Assembly: GCF_009755265.1 (NCBI RefSeq)
Contig: NZ_WPOO01000001.1
Span: 186,001-250,000, forward strand
Source of the DNA: Adlercreutzia rubneri
GTDB lineage: Bacteria; Actinomycetota; Coriobacteriia; Coriobacteriales; Eggerthellaceae
DNA: 64,000 nt
Reading direction: 5' to 3'
Part shown: positions 32,003 to 41,275 of the stretch, piece by piece
Layout: each line of letters begins with the position of its first letter
Position numbering within the stretch: the stretch's first letter is position 1
Position numbers and translations under genes: made by a program
The notes under the pieces: model-generated
The model's database searches: none
The model's input: only the letters and a program-made list of their open reading frames with translations
What the model was told of the DNA's origin: nothing

Positions 32003-34579
32003 CTATTCGTCAGCGGCCTCGAAGGCCTTCAGTGTTTCCAGTTCCATTTGGTCGACGAGCACCTCGCGCGGGCGGCTTCCGTTGGCCGGGCCCACGATGC
32101 CCTTTTCTTCCAACTGATCCATTATACGTCCAGCTCGCGCGTATCCGACCTTCAAGCGACGCTGAAGGTTGCTCGTGGAGCCCAAATCGCTTGAAACCAC
32201 CACATCGGCGGCCTCCCACAGAAGCGGATCGTCGGCCTCGGAGCCCCCCTCTCCCGAAGGCGAGGAGTCGCCCAAGGTCACGACGTTGGTCTTCAGGATC
32301 TCGGAGTGGTACTCCGGCTCGCCCTGGCTCTTCAGGTGCGCCACCACGGCGGCGATCTCGTCGTCGGGGATGTAGGGGCCCTGGATGCGGATGGGCTTGG
32401 GGTACTCCGGCTTGGCCAAGAGCATGTCCCCCATGCCGATGAGGTTCTCGGCGCCCGTGGAGTCGAGGATGACGCGGGAGTCGATGCCCGAGGCCACGGT
32501 AAGCCCGATGCGGCAGGTGATGTTCGCCTTGATGAGGCCTGTGACCACGTTGGTGGAGGGGCGCTGGGTGGCGATGATGAGGTGGATGCCGGCGGCGCGG
32601 GCGAGCTGCGCGATACGGCTGATGGAGAACTCGACTTCCTTGCCCACATTCATCATGAGGTCGGCCAGCTCGTCGATGACGATGACGATGTAGGGGATGG
32701 GCTCGCCGTAGAGGTTCTCCGGCGGCTCCTCTCCCCTCTTTTCGGCAGCCTCGTCGGCCGCCTGGGCCGCTCGGGCCTTCTCGTTGAAGGTGATGATGTT
32801 GCGCACGCCGCACTTCGAGAACATCTTCAGGCGCCGCTCCATCTCGGCCACGGCCCAGGAAAGGGCGCTGGAGGCCTCGCGGCACTCGGTGACCACGGGG
32901 ACGTACAAGTGCGGGATGCCCTCGTAGGGGGCGAACTCCACGCGCTTGGGGTCTACCATGATGAAGCGCACCTCAGCCGGGGTCGCGCGCATGAGGATGG
33001 ACATGATCATCGAGTTGACCTCGACCGACTTGCCCGAGCCGGTGGTGCCGGCGATGAGCACGTGGGGCATCTTCGCCAGGTCGTGGACAATGGCGTGGCC
33101 CTCCACGTCCTCGCCGATGGCCACCTGCAAAGGCCCGGGGCCCGCAGCGGCGAGCACGTCGGGGAGATACACCATCTGGCGGTTGCGGTTGGGCACTTCA
33201 ATGCCCACGTAGTTGGTGCCGGGAATGGGGGCGAAGATGCGCACGCCGGGGGCGGCGAGCGCCAGCGCGATGTCGTCGGTGAGGTTGGTGACCTTGCTCA
33301 CGCGCACGCCGGAGGGCAGGTCCACCTTGAACAGCGTCACCGTGGGGCCCTCCACCCAGCCAACCACGCTCGCCATGACGCCGAAGTCCTCCAGGGTCCC
33401 CTGCAGCTCGGCGGCCACTTCCCGCAGCTCCTCCTCGGTAGAGCCGCGGCGGGCACCGCCGGTGGCGAGGAGATTCATGGGAGGCAGCTGGAAGCCGTCC
33501 TTGGAGATGGGTTGGGCCGGAGCCTCCTTCTTTTTCTTGGGGGCCGTCTTCTTGCTCACGGGCTTCGTCTTCGCGGCCTCGCGCTCGGCGGCCTCGGCCT
33601 CCTGGCGGCGCCGCCCGAGCTTGCGGGTCATGGGGGCGGCCGGCTCCACAGCGGAGATGTCCTCCACCTCGGCCACCTCGCGCGGATCCGGAGCCTGAAT
33701 GGGCACGAGGCCACCCGTCTTCTGGGCGCCCAGCTGCCGCGTGACGGCCGCATCGGGCACGGCGTCGGCCGTAGCCCCGCGGGAGCGCCGGCGCGGTTGC
33801 TCGCCCAAGGAGATGCGAGCGGTGGGCGCCCCATGGGCTGCCGGGGGCAGATCGGCGGACTCGGCCATGGTCGTCAGCGGCGGCTTGCCCCTCCCCCGCC
33901 TCATAGATCCGAAGGCATCGGGAATGAGGGAGGCGGCACCCTCGCCGTCCAAGTCGCAGCGGGCGCGCACCTTCTCCAGAAACGCGGAGATGGAGAATCC
34001 GATGACGATGACGCCGACGATGGCCACCCCGATGAGCAGGATGGCGGAGATGGCCGGCCCGAAGAGCGTGAGCCCCACCCAGGCGAGCGCCGCCCCCACA
34101 TAGCCGCCGTGGGTCACGAGCGCAATGCGGTCGAACAGGGCAGCAGGGCCTGTGCCGGTCGTCGGCGTGAACAGCGCGATGATGCCGAGCAGCGCCACGA
34201 GGATGAGCGAGAGGCCCAACGTGACGCGCAGCGACATGCGCTCCGACTGCATGCGGTACAGAACGGCGCCGCCAATGGCGACGAGGAAGAAGGGCATGAT
34301 GTAGCAGCCCACGCCGAAGACGACATGGAGCGACTCCGAAAGGAAGTCGGTCACGATGGCCCCGGCCGGAGCCGCGGCCGCGATGAACAGCACAATGCCC
34401 AAAATGATGAAGCCGACGCCCACGATGTCGCGGCGCGTGCGGTCGTCCAAGATGCGGGGCTCGGCCTCAACGGCGCGGCTGCGGGCCGCGGCGGATTTGC
34501 GCGTGCCGCTCTTCGACAGGTTCCCCGAGGCCTTCTGGGCGCTCGCCTTCTCTTTGTTGGTGCTCGTATTGCGCGCCAC
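32003..34579 (-). CDS. ftsK: DNA translocase FtsK/SpoIIIE
   Basis: Septal DNA pump that clears and orients the chromosome ends at division. The 858-residue protein has a short basic N-terminus, four transmembrane helices (about 50-200), a variable Pro/Ala/Arg-rich linker, the RecA-like motor with Walker A GTTGSGKS near 515-525 and Walker B VIDELADL, and the C-terminal winged-helix gamma domain (DPLLWEAADVVVSS) that reads polar sequences. The length is compact, like SpoIIIE. GTG 34579 follows rnj by 7 bases. Confidence 0.96.
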   Translation of the reverse strand: MARNTSTNKEKASAQKASGNLSKSGTRKSAAARSRAVEAEPRILDDRTRRDIVGVGFIILGIVLFIAAAAPAGAIVTDFLSESLHVVFGVGCYIMPFFLVAIGGAVLYRMQSERMSLRVTLGLSLILVALLGIIALFTPTTGTGPAALFDRIALVTHGGYVGAALAWVGLTLFGPAISAILLIGVAIVGVIVIGFSISAFLEKVRARCDLDGEGAASLIPDAFGSMRRGRGKPPLTTMAESADLPPAAHGAPTARISLGEQPRRRSRGATADAVPDAAVTRQLGAQKTGGLVPIQAPDPREVAEVEDISAVEPAAPMTRKLGRRRQEAEAAEREAAKTKPVSKKTAPKKKKEAPAQPISKDGFQLPPMNLLATGGARRGSTEEELREVAAELQGTLEDFGVMASVVGWVEGPTVTLFKVDLPSGVRVSKVTNLTDDIALALAAPGVRIFAPIPGTNYVGIEVPNRNRQMVYLPDVLAAAGPGPLQVAIGEDVEGHAIVHDLAKMPHVLIAGTTGSGKSVEVNSMIMSILMRATPAEVRFIMVDPKRVEFAPYEGIPHLYVPVVTECREASSALSWAVAEMERRLKMFSKCGVRNIITFNEKARAAQAADEAAEKRGEEPPENLYGEPIPYIVIVIDELADLMMNVGKEVEFSISRIAQLARAAGIHLIIATQRPSTNVVTGLIKANITCRIGLTVASGIDSRVILDSTGAENLIGMGDMLLAKPEYPKPIRIQGPYIPDDEIAAVVAHLKSQGEPEYHSEILKTNVVTLGDSSPSGEGGSEADDPLLWEAADVVVSSDLGSTSNLQRRLKVGYARAGRIMDQLEEKGIVGPANGSRPREVLVDQMELETLKAFEAADE

Positions 34580-34586
34580 GGTGCCT

Positions 34587-36464
34587 CTAGACCTCCAGCA
34601 GGTTCACGACGACCATGGGACGCTGCTTGGTGCGCTCCCAGAGAAGCGAGAGCAGCGCGTCGCGGGCGGCCTTGCGCAGTTCTTTCACGCCTCCGTCCTT
34701 GGAAAGGCACTTGCGCAGGGCGTTGGCCACGGTGTTCTCGGCCTCGTGGGCCAGATAGTAGTCGTCGCCGCCGGTAATGCCGTGCATGGACACCTGCACC
34801 TGGCCGACGAGCTTGCGATCCTTCATGTTCACGGCCGCGGCCACCGAGGCGAAGCCCTGGTTGCCGAGCGTGTTGCGCTCGTCCAGCACGTCCTGGGAGG
34901 TATCGCCCACCGAAAGGCCGTCCACATAGACGATGCCCGAGGGCACGCCCTCGCCGCGCTCGACGCCCCGGGCGGAAAGCTCCAGGGAGTCGCCGTTTTC
35001 AAGCACGTAGATGTTGTCCGGGTCGACGCCGGTGGCCTCGGCCAGCTTCGCGTGGGCCCGCAGGTGCGTGGCCTCGCCGTGAACCGGCATGAAGTTCTTC
35101 GGCTTCACGATGGAGAGCATGATCTTCAGCTCCTCGGCCCCGGCATGGCCCGACACGTGCACCCGCGCCCGGCTCTTGTCGTACACGTCGGCGCCGATCT
35201 TGGCCAGCTGGTTGATGACCCGGGTGACGGCCTTCTCGTTGCCGGGAACCGGCGTGGCCGAGATGATGACGGTGTCGCCCTCCTCGATCTCGATGGTCTT
35301 GTGCTCGCCGTTGGCGATGCGGGCCAGAGCCGAAAGCGGCTCGCCCTGGCTGCCGGTGCACATGATGACCACCTGCTCCGGCGGGATGCCCTTCAGGTCG
35401 TAGGCGTCGATGAGGTTTTCGTCGGAGATGTTCAGGTACCCGAGCCGCCGCGCGATGTCGGTGTTCTGGATCATGGAGCGGCCCGTGACGACCACCTTGC
35501 GGCCGTTCTTCACCGCCGCGTCGCAGATCTGCTGCATGCGGTGGATGTGGCTCGCGAAGCTGGCGATGATGACACGGCCCTTGGCCTGGGAGATGATCTG
35601 CTCCAAGGTCTTGCCCACCTCGGCCTCCGACGGGGTGAAGTTCGGGTTCGTGGCGTTGGTGGAGTCGCTCATCATGAGATCCACGCCCGTCTCCGAGAAG
35701 CGCGCCAGGGCGCCGAAGTCGGTGGTGATGCCGTCGATGGGGGTCTGGTCCAGCTTGAAGTCGCCGGTGTGCAAAACGTTGCCGGCCGGGCTCTGGATGA
35801 ACAGGCCCACCGCGCCGGGGATGGAGTGGTTCACGGCGAAGAAGTCCACCGTGAAGCAGCCGAGCTTGACCTCGTCGCCGGGCTTGATCTCGATGAGCTT
35901 GGCGTTCTTCACGCGGTGCTCGGCGAACTTGCCCTCGATGAGGCCGAGCGTGAGCTTCGTGGCGTAGATGTTCACCGTGCGGTCGAGATCCTTCAGAAGG
36001 TAGGGCAGCGTGCCCGTGTGGTCCTCGTGGCCGTGGGTGATGACGATGCCGCGCAGCTTGTCGGCGTTCTCCAGCACATAGGTGTAGTCGGGCAGGATGA
36101 GGTCGATGCCCGGATGGTCGTCGTCGGGAAACATCAGGCCCGCGTCGTCCAAGATCATGTCGCCGTTGCACTCGAAGGCGGTCATGTTCTTGCCGATGGC
36201 GTCAAGACCGCCGAGCGGGATGATCTTGAGCTTCGCGTTCGGGTCCTTGCCCGCCTTCGAGCCGCGCCGCGGCTTTCGGCTGCCGGAGGGGACTTCCTTG
36301 GCCGCCGCTGTCTCGCCGCGCGAGAGCTGCGGGCGCTTGCGCTCCAGGTTCACACGCTTGAAGGAGGTGTTGTTCTTGCGGCGATCGTTGTTGCGCCGGT
36401 TGGCGTTCTTGCCGCTGCCGCCCTCCGTGCGGCCGTTCTGCTTCTCTTGGTTTTCTTTGGTCAT
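34587..36464 (-). CDS. rnj: Ribonuclease J
   Basis: Metallo-beta-lactamase/beta-CASP ribonuclease with 5'-3' exo- and endonuclease activity in mRNA decay and rRNA maturation. The 625-residue protein has the zinc motif HGHEDHTG near 140-147, the beta-CASP motifs and a C-terminal domain. The N-terminal 75 residues are a Lys/Arg/Asn-rich extension absent from the Bacillus enzymes and seen in some Actinobacteria; it probably binds RNA or partners. AGAAAGAGG precedes ATG 36464. Upstream, dapA ends at a terminator. Confidence 0.95.
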   Translation of the reverse strand: MTKENQEKQNGRTEGGSGKNANRRNNDRRKNNTSFKRVNLERKRPQLSRGETAAAKEVPSGSRKPRRGSKAGKDPNAKLKIIPLGGLDAIGKNMTAFECNGDMILDDAGLMFPDDDHPGIDLILPDYTYVLENADKLRGIVITHGHEDHTGTLPYLLKDLDRTVNIYATKLTLGLIEGKFAEHRVKNAKLIEIKPGDEVKLGCFTVDFFAVNHSIPGAVGLFIQSPAGNVLHTGDFKLDQTPIDGITTDFGALARFSETGVDLMMSDSTNATNPNFTPSEAEVGKTLEQIISQAKGRVIIASFASHIHRMQQICDAAVKNGRKVVVTGRSMIQNTDIARRLGYLNISDENLIDAYDLKGIPPEQVVIMCTGSQGEPLSALARIANGEHKTIEIEEGDTVIISATPVPGNEKAVTRVINQLAKIGADVYDKSRARVHVSGHAGAEELKIMLSIVKPKNFMPVHGEATHLRAHAKLAEATGVDPDNIYVLENGDSLELSARGVERGEGVPSGIVYVDGLSVGDTSQDVLDERNTLGNQGFASVAAAVNMKDRKLVGQVQVSMHGITGGDDYYLAHEAENTVANALRKCLSKDGGVKELRKAARDALLSLLWERTKQRPMVVVNLLEV

Positions 36465-36495
36465 TCAATGCCTCTTTCTAAAGGTAGTAACGCGC

Positions 36496-36529
36496 AAAAA
36501 CGCCGACCCGAGGGCATCGGGCCGGCGTC
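36496..36529 (-). terminator. Terminator after dapA
   Basis: A 12-bp stem with one G-T wobble (ACGCCGGCCCGA / TCGGGTCGGCGT on the minus strand) with a 5-base loop, followed by TTTTT. It lies 23 bases after the dapA stop and 32 before the rnj start, so rnj-ftsK-rodZ has its own promoter or relies on read-through. Confidence 0.85.
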
Positions 36530-36551
36530 GCATCTTCAATGGTGGACGATT

Positions 36552-37454
36552 CTAGTCAAGAACACCGACCTCGCGCATGATGGAGGCCAGGCGCGCCGAC
36601 TGCTCCGGCGTGGCGTCCACGAGCGGCAGGCGCACGCCGCCGACGGGGAAGCCGACAAGGCTCAGGGCCTCTTTCACGAGGATGGGATTCGAGGTCTCGA
36701 ACAGGCCCTTCATGAGCGGCATCAGGGCCTCGTTGGCCTCACGAGCCGCATCCCACTCGCCCTTGGCGGCCAGATCGACGATGGCCTTCATGCGGTCGGG
36801 CGCGACGTTGCCGATGGTGGAGATGACGCCCACGCCGCCCAGCTCCATGATGTCGAGGGTGGACGAGTCGTCGCCGGAGTACACGTCGAAGCCGGCCGGA
36901 GCGTTGTCGATGATGTACTTGATCTGATCGAAGTTCCCCGAGGCCTCCTTGATGGCCACGACGTTGTCGCAGTTGTGGGCCAAGCGCAGGGTGGTGTCGC
37001 CCTCCATGTTGATGGAGCAGCGTCCGGGGATGTTGTACAGGATGATGGGCATGTCCGTGGAATCCGCAATGGTCTTGAAGTGGCGGTACAGGCCCTCCTG
37101 CGGGGGCTTGTTGTAGTAGGGCACGACGCACATGAAGCCGTCGACGCCCTGTTTGGCGGCATCCTGGGCGAAGTACACCGTGTCGGCCGTGCAGTTGTCG
37201 CCGACGTTCGCGATGACGGGGATACGGCCGTTCACGGCGCGCACCACGGCGCGGAACAGCTCGAGCTTCTGGGGGTAGAACACCGTGGGACTCTCGCCGG
37301 TGGTCCCGTTGACGATGAGGGCGTCGGCACCGCCGCGCACGAGTCGGTCGGCCAGCTCCTGAGCCCGGTCGAGATCGAGTTCGAGGTCGGCGTTGAACGG
37401 GGTGACCATGGCCGGAATCATGCGGCCGAAGCGAGGATCGCGCTTGAACTCCAT
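36552..37454 (-). CDS. dapA: 4-hydroxy-tetrahydrodipicolinate synthase
   Basis: First committed enzyme of the lysine/meso-diaminopimelate pathway; condenses pyruvate with aspartate semialdehyde. The 300-residue TIM barrel has the Schiff-base Lys169 (VVAIKEASGNF), Tyr140 (IILYNIPGRC) and the NGTTGESPT motif near 49. AAGGAG precedes ATG 37454 by 8 bases. It is not contiguous with dapB; 280 bases containing a hairpin repeat intervene. Confidence 0.96.
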   Translation of the reverse strand: MEFKRDPRFGRMIPAMVTPFNADLELDLDRAQELADRLVRGGADALIVNGTTGESPTVFYPQKLELFRAVVRAVNGRIPVIANVGDNCTADTVYFAQDAAKQGVDGFMCVVPYYNKPPQEGLYRHFKTIADSTDMPIILYNIPGRCSINMEGDTTLRLAHNCDNVVAIKEASGNFDQIKYIIDNAPAGFDVYSGDDSSTLDIMELGGVGVISTIGNVAPDRMKAIVDLAAKGEWDAAREANEALMPLMKGLFETSNPILVKEALSLVGFPVGGVRLPLVDATPEQSARLASIMREVGVLD

Positions 37455-37618
37455 GGAAGTATCTCCTTAAACAAACTCGGGGGGCGTGGCTGCCCTAGCA
37501 CAGCTCTATTATGCCATGGTTGGCTCGACGGAGAAACGCGAGCGCCCGTAAGTCCGTCAAACGCACAACCTGCGCGGATAAGGTGCTGCCCCAAGCAGGC
37601 ACTGCCCTTGCGTCTGTT

Positions 37619-37702
37619 CCGTAGGGGCTGACCTTGGTCAGCCCAGGCGAGCGGAACGATCATGCGAGACAAAACAGGGGCGACCAAGGCCGCCCCCTAC
37701 GG
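37619..37702. repeat. Paired-hairpin repeat B, copy 1
   Basis: An 84-bp element with inverted ends CCGTAGGGG and CCCCTACGG. Inside each end is a hairpin: GGGCTGACC-TT-GGTCAGCCC on the left and GGGGCGACC-AA-GGCCGCCCC on the right. The same layout occurs at 52751-52880 and a single hairpin at 38797-38822. The elements lie only between genes. They look like REP-type dispersed palindromes; no associated transposase is in the window. Confidence 0.7.
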
Positions 37703-37734
37703 ATGGCGTCTGCGAACGAATGGGGGCTGAGAGT

Positions 37735-38502
37735 CTAATTCATAAAGTTCTCAAGGCCGACGATGAGGCCGTCGCGCTCCCCCACGCTGCGGATGCCCAG
37801 CAGGACGCCGGGCATGTAGGAAGTGCGATCCCACGAGTCGTGACGGATGGTGAGGGTTTGGCCCAGCGAGCCGAAGATGACCTCCTGGCTGGCCACAAAG
37901 CCCATGGAGCGCACGGAGTGCACGGGCACGCCGTCGATAAGCGCCCCGCGAGCACCCTCGGCACCGGCGATCTCGGTCTCGCGGCCGGGGGCCTCGCTCA
38001 CGCGCGGGGCACGCGCCTTTGCGATGATCTCGGCGGTGCGCACGGCGGTGCCGGAGGGCGCGTCCTTCTTGTTGCAGTGGTGGTACTCGATGACCTCGGC
38101 CTCGGGGAAATAGGGCGCGGCGGCCTTCGCGAACTCCATCATGAGCACGGCGCCGGTGGTGAAGTTCGGCGCGTAGAACAAACACGTCCCCGGCGCCGCC
38201 GAGGCGGCCAGCCCCTCCAGCGTCTCGTTGGAAAGCCCCGTCGTTCCCACCACGCAGTCGACCCCCCGCGGCAGCGCCACCGAGAGATTGCCCGCCACCA
38301 CGTTCGGCTGCGTGAAGTCGACGAGCACATCGACGTCCGTCGCATCCAGCGCCTCTGCCAGCGTGTCGAACACCGGGAAGGGCGCCTCCTTGGCATGGGG
38401 ATCGATGCCGCAGACCACATTCATGTTATCCGCAGCCGTTACCGCATCAACCACCGCCGAGCCCATGCGCCCCGCATAACCCGCCACCGCAACCTTAATC
38501 AT
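37735..38502 (-). CDS. dapB: 4-hydroxy-tetrahydrodipicolinate reductase
   Basis: NAD(P)H-dependent reductase, next step after DapA. The 255-residue protein has the dinucleotide motif GYAGRMGSAV near residue 8, the catalytic HHCNKKDAPSGTA with the His pair and Lys near 150, and GSVGERDGLIVG-like C-terminal packing. ATG 38502 has GGGAGG seven bases upstream; a start six codons earlier lacks one. Its leader contains palindromic repeat A, copy 1. Confidence 0.95.
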   Translation of the reverse strand: MIKVAVAGYAGRMGSAVVDAVTAADNMNVVCGIDPHAKEAPFPVFDTLAEALDATDVDVLVDFTQPNVVAGNLSVALPRGVDCVVGTTGLSNETLEGLAASAAPGTCLFYAPNFTTGAVLMMEFAKAAAPYFPEAEVIEYHHCNKKDAPSGTAVRTAEIIAKARAPRVSEAPGRETEIAGAEGARGALIDGVPVHSVRSMGFVASQEVIFGSLGQTLTIRHDSWDRTSYMPGVLLGIRSVGERDGLIVGLENFMN

Positions 38503-38577
38503 AGGAAACCTCCCATACACCAGTCAGATTCAACAAGAAGCGTGAACGCTATTGTAAAGCAACAACGTGAGAGCGAA

Positions 38578-38716
38578 GAGGAGACAGGGGGCGCCTTGAC
38601 CGAGCGAGTTCCGCAGACGGTATCGAAGGCGCGATGATGCAGGGAGCAATGCAGCTAGCGCGCCTTCGATACCGGCGAGGACTGTCTGAGCGAATCAAGG
38701 TGCCCCCTGGCTCCTC
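38578..38716. repeat. Palindromic repeat A, copy 1
   Basis: A 139-bp imperfect palindrome. Outer arms (38578-38599 and 38695-38716) pair over 22 positions with two mismatches. The core (38600-38694) has a 34-base left box opening CCGAGCGAGTTCCGCAGACG, a variable 25-base loop and a right box ending CTGTCTGAGCGAA. The boxes pair by the 13-mer GGTATCGAAGGCG and by CAGAC/GTCTG. Copy 2 is at 54113-54254. It lies between pnp and dapB. Confidence 0.8.
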
Positions 38717-38796
38717 TCCGGGAGTGTCGCGGCGTGAACTTCTACCTAAGCAATCCGAACCATCTAGGCATCCCCGGTTTCTCTTTCGCTGGGGCG

Positions 38797-38822
38797 TTAG
38801 GGGAGACTAAGGTCTGCCCCTA
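38797..38822. repeat. Repeat B, single degenerate hairpin
   Basis: TTAGGGGAGACTAAGGTCTG and the following CCCCTA form one imperfect hairpin of the repeat B kind (consensus arm TAGGGGCAGACC). It has no partner hairpin nearby, so it is probably a solo or decayed copy. Confidence 0.5.
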
Positions 38823-38861
38823 CAGGACGGTGCCGGCGTAGCGGATTCCGATTGCAACAAG

Positions 38862-38885
38862 AAAGGGCCGCAATCGCGACCCTTT
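38862..38885 (-). terminator. Terminator after pnp
   Basis: A 10-bp stem with one wobble (AAAGGGTCGC / GCGGCCCTTT on the minus strand), loop GATT, then CTTGTTG. It begins 11 bases after the pnp stop. The T tract is weak. Confidence 0.65.
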
Positions 38886-38895
38886 CCATAAAACG

Positions 38896-41115
38896 CTAGT
38901 TGCTGCTGCCGCTCTCGTGGCGACGACGCGGCGTGCGGCCGGCGCGGCCGGGACGGTTGTCCTCCCGACGCTCGCGGCGCTCGTGACGCTCGCCCTTGTC
39001 GCGCGGAGCCGGGGACGCGGAAGCCGGCGCGTCCGGCTTGTCCAGGCGGTCCAGCGAAATCTTACCCGTCTTCGGGTCGATCTCGAGCACTTCCACCTTC
39101 ACGATGTCGCCCAGGCTCAGCACGTCCTCCACCTTGCCGACGCGGCCGTTGGCCACGCGCGAGATGTGGAGCAGGCCGTCCTTGCCCGGCGTGAGCTTCA
39201 CGAAGGCGCCGAAGTCCTTGATGCCGACGACCTCGCCCTCGAAGACCTCGCCCACCTCGGGCTCCTTCACAATGCCGAGGATCATGTCCTTGGCCGCCTG
39301 CATGGCGGTGCCGGAGACGGCGCCCACGTGGATGGTGCCGTCCTCCTGAATGTCGATGGAGGCGCCGGTCTCCTCCTGGATGCCGCGAACCACCTTGCCG
39401 CCGGAACCGATGACGTCGCGGATCTTGTCCACGGGGATCTTGATGGTCTCGATGCGCGGCGCGGTCTCCTTCATCTCGGCACGCGGGCCGTCGATGGTCT
39501 CAAGCATGGCGGCCAGGATGAAGGCGCGGCCCTCGTGGGCCTGCTTCAGGGCGCGGGCCAAAATCTCGACGGACAGGCCCTTGGCCTTGTTGTCCATCTG
39601 CAGGGCGGTGATGCCGTTAGGGGTGCCGCAGACCTTGAAGTCCATGTCGCCGAGGAAGTCCTCGATGCCCTGGATGTCGGAGAGGATGACCACGTCGTCG
39701 CCCTCCTTGATGAGGCCCATGGCCACACCGGAGACGGGCGCGGAGATCGGCACGCCGGCGTCCATCAGAGCCAGGCAGCTTCCGCACGTGGAGGCCATGG
39801 AGGAGGAACCGTTGGACTCCAGCACCTCGGAGACCACGCGGATGGCGTAGGGGAAGGTGTCGGTGTCGGGCAGCACGGGAGCAATCGCGCGCTCGGCCAG
39901 GGCACCATGGCCCACCTCACGGCGCTTAGGCGCACCCATCCGTCCGGTCTCGCCGGTGCAGTAGGGCGGGAAGTTGTACTGGTGCATGTAGCGCTTGCCC
40001 TCTTCGGGCCAGATGGTGTCGAGGCGCTGCCACTCGTTGAGCATTCCCAAGGTGCACACGGACATGACCTGGGTCTGGCCGCGCTGGAACAGGCCCGAGC
40101 CGTGCACGCGGGGCAGGTATCCCGGCACGATGTACAGCGGGCGGATCTCCTCGGGGGTGCGGCCGTCGACGCGCTCGCCGGTCTCGAGGATCATGGCGCG
40201 CATGGCCCGCTTCTCGAGGGCCTTGAGGGCCGCCTTGATGTCGCTTCCCCAGGTAGTGCGCTCCTCCTCGGTGAAGTCATTCTCGATGATGGAGGACTTG
40301 AGCTCTTCCACCTTCTGCATACGGGCGGCCTTGTCGGCGTCCTTCAGGGCCGCGGACATCTCGTCGAGGTGGGCGTCGACGCGCTCGGCCACGGACGGGT
40401 CGGCAGCGTGGATGGTGTAGTCCATGGGCGTCGGGTTCACCTTGGCGAGGAAGGCAGCCTGCTTCTCGCAGAAGGCGGCGATGGCCTCCTGACCGAAGGT
40501 CATGGCGGCGAGCATGTCCTCCTCGGAGATCTCAGCGGCGCCGGCCTCCACCATGGAGATGTAGTCGGCGGTACCGGCGATGGTGAGCTCCAGATCGGAG
40601 TTCTCCTGCTCGGAGTTGGTGGGGTTCACGATGAACTCGCCGGTCTCGATGTCGCGGCCGATGCGTACGCAGGCCGCCGGGCCGTCGAAGGGGGCGCCGC
40701 CCACGAGCAGCGCCGCAGAGGCGCCGGCCACACAGATGGTGTCGGGCAGGTTCTCGCCGTCGATGACGAACGGGGTGGCCACGATGTGCACCTCGTTCTT
40801 GTAGCCGTCGGGGAACCCGGGGCGGATGGGGCGGTCCACCATGCGGGCCACGAGGGTGCCGTGGTCGGAGGGCTTCGCCTCGCGCTTCAGGTAGCCGCCG
40901 GGGATGCGGCCCACAGCGTACATCTTCTCGATGTAGTCGACCGTGAGCGGGAAGAAGTCGTAGTCCTTCTCCTGGCTGGAGACGACGGCGGTCACGAGCA
41001 CACTCGTGGCACCGCAGGTCGCGAGCACAGCGCCGGTGGCCTGCTTGGCCAGCTCGCCGGTCTCGAGACGGTACTGCTTGCCGTACAACTCGAATTCTTC
41101 GACAATTTTCGTCAT
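38896..41115 (-). CDS. pnp: Polyribonucleotide nucleotidyltransferase
   Basis: Phosphorolytic 3'-5' exoribonuclease of mRNA decay. The 739-residue protein has the two RNase PH domains (the second with GQTQVMSVCTLG and the catalytic region MDFKVCGT), a KH domain near 560-620 (IRDVIGSGGKVVRGI), an S1 domain near 630-700 and a basic Arg/Glu-rich tail of about 35 residues. ATG 41115 is chosen over a start seven codons upstream because it matches the family N-terminus (MTKIVEEFELYGKQYRLETG). It follows rpsO, the classic pairing. Confidence 0.97.
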   Translation of the reverse strand: MTKIVEEFELYGKQYRLETGELAKQATGAVLATCGATSVLVTAVVSSQEKDYDFFPLTVDYIEKMYAVGRIPGGYLKREAKPSDHGTLVARMVDRPIRPGFPDGYKNEVHIVATPFVIDGENLPDTICVAGASAALLVGGAPFDGPAACVRIGRDIETGEFIVNPTNSEQENSDLELTIAGTADYISMVEAGAAEISEEDMLAAMTFGQEAIAAFCEKQAAFLAKVNPTPMDYTIHAADPSVAERVDAHLDEMSAALKDADKAARMQKVEELKSSIIENDFTEEERTTWGSDIKAALKALEKRAMRAMILETGERVDGRTPEEIRPLYIVPGYLPRVHGSGLFQRGQTQVMSVCTLGMLNEWQRLDTIWPEEGKRYMHQYNFPPYCTGETGRMGAPKRREVGHGALAERAIAPVLPDTDTFPYAIRVVSEVLESNGSSSMASTCGSCLALMDAGVPISAPVSGVAMGLIKEGDDVVILSDIQGIEDFLGDMDFKVCGTPNGITALQMDNKAKGLSVEILARALKQAHEGRAFILAAMLETIDGPRAEMKETAPRIETIKIPVDKIRDVIGSGGKVVRGIQEETGASIDIQEDGTIHVGAVSGTAMQAAKDMILGIVKEPEVGEVFEGEVVGIKDFGAFVKLTPGKDGLLHISRVANGRVGKVEDVLSLGDIVKVEVLEIDPKTGKISLDRLDKPDAPASASPAPRDKGERHERRERREDNRPGRAGRTPRRRHESGSSN

Positions 41116-41235
41116 AACGCTTTTCTTTCTCTTCAACTCCCCCGCCTCATTGCGGAGGACTTCTTCGGGCGCGGCTACTTACATTCGCCGCCCCCGCGAC
41201 CGTCGGCACCTCATGCGCTTCCGACCGCTTATAGC

Positions 41236-41263
41236 AGAAAACGGGGCCCCAGGCGGGGCCCCG
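41236..41263 (-). terminator. Terminator or attenuator between rpsO and pnp
   Basis: A perfect 10-bp stem, ACGGGGCCCC / GGGGCCCCGT, followed on the minus strand by TTTTC. It lies 12 bases after the rpsO stop. In other bacteria an rpsO terminator partly limits pnp expression. Confidence 0.8.
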
Positions 41264-41275
41264 TACATGCTCGAG

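Larger units (their letters stand above)
38503..38895. other. Gene-free interval between dapB and pnp
   Basis: 393 bases with no plausible gene. It holds palindromic repeat A copy 1, a degenerate single hairpin of repeat B (38797-38822) and the pnp terminator. The rest shows no motif I recognise; a dapB promoter is expected here but none is clear. Confidence 0.7.

Noticed and set aside
34356..37631. 1091-codon open frame on the plus strand opposite rnj, dapA and part of ftsK
   Set aside because: A high-GC shadow: long antisense frame rich in Arg, Gly, His and Ala with no domain, running over three well-supported genes on the other strand.
37619..38822. Possible CRISPR array from repeated palindromes
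   Set aside because: Copies are few, unequally spaced, differ in length and lack uniform spacers; no cas gene is present.
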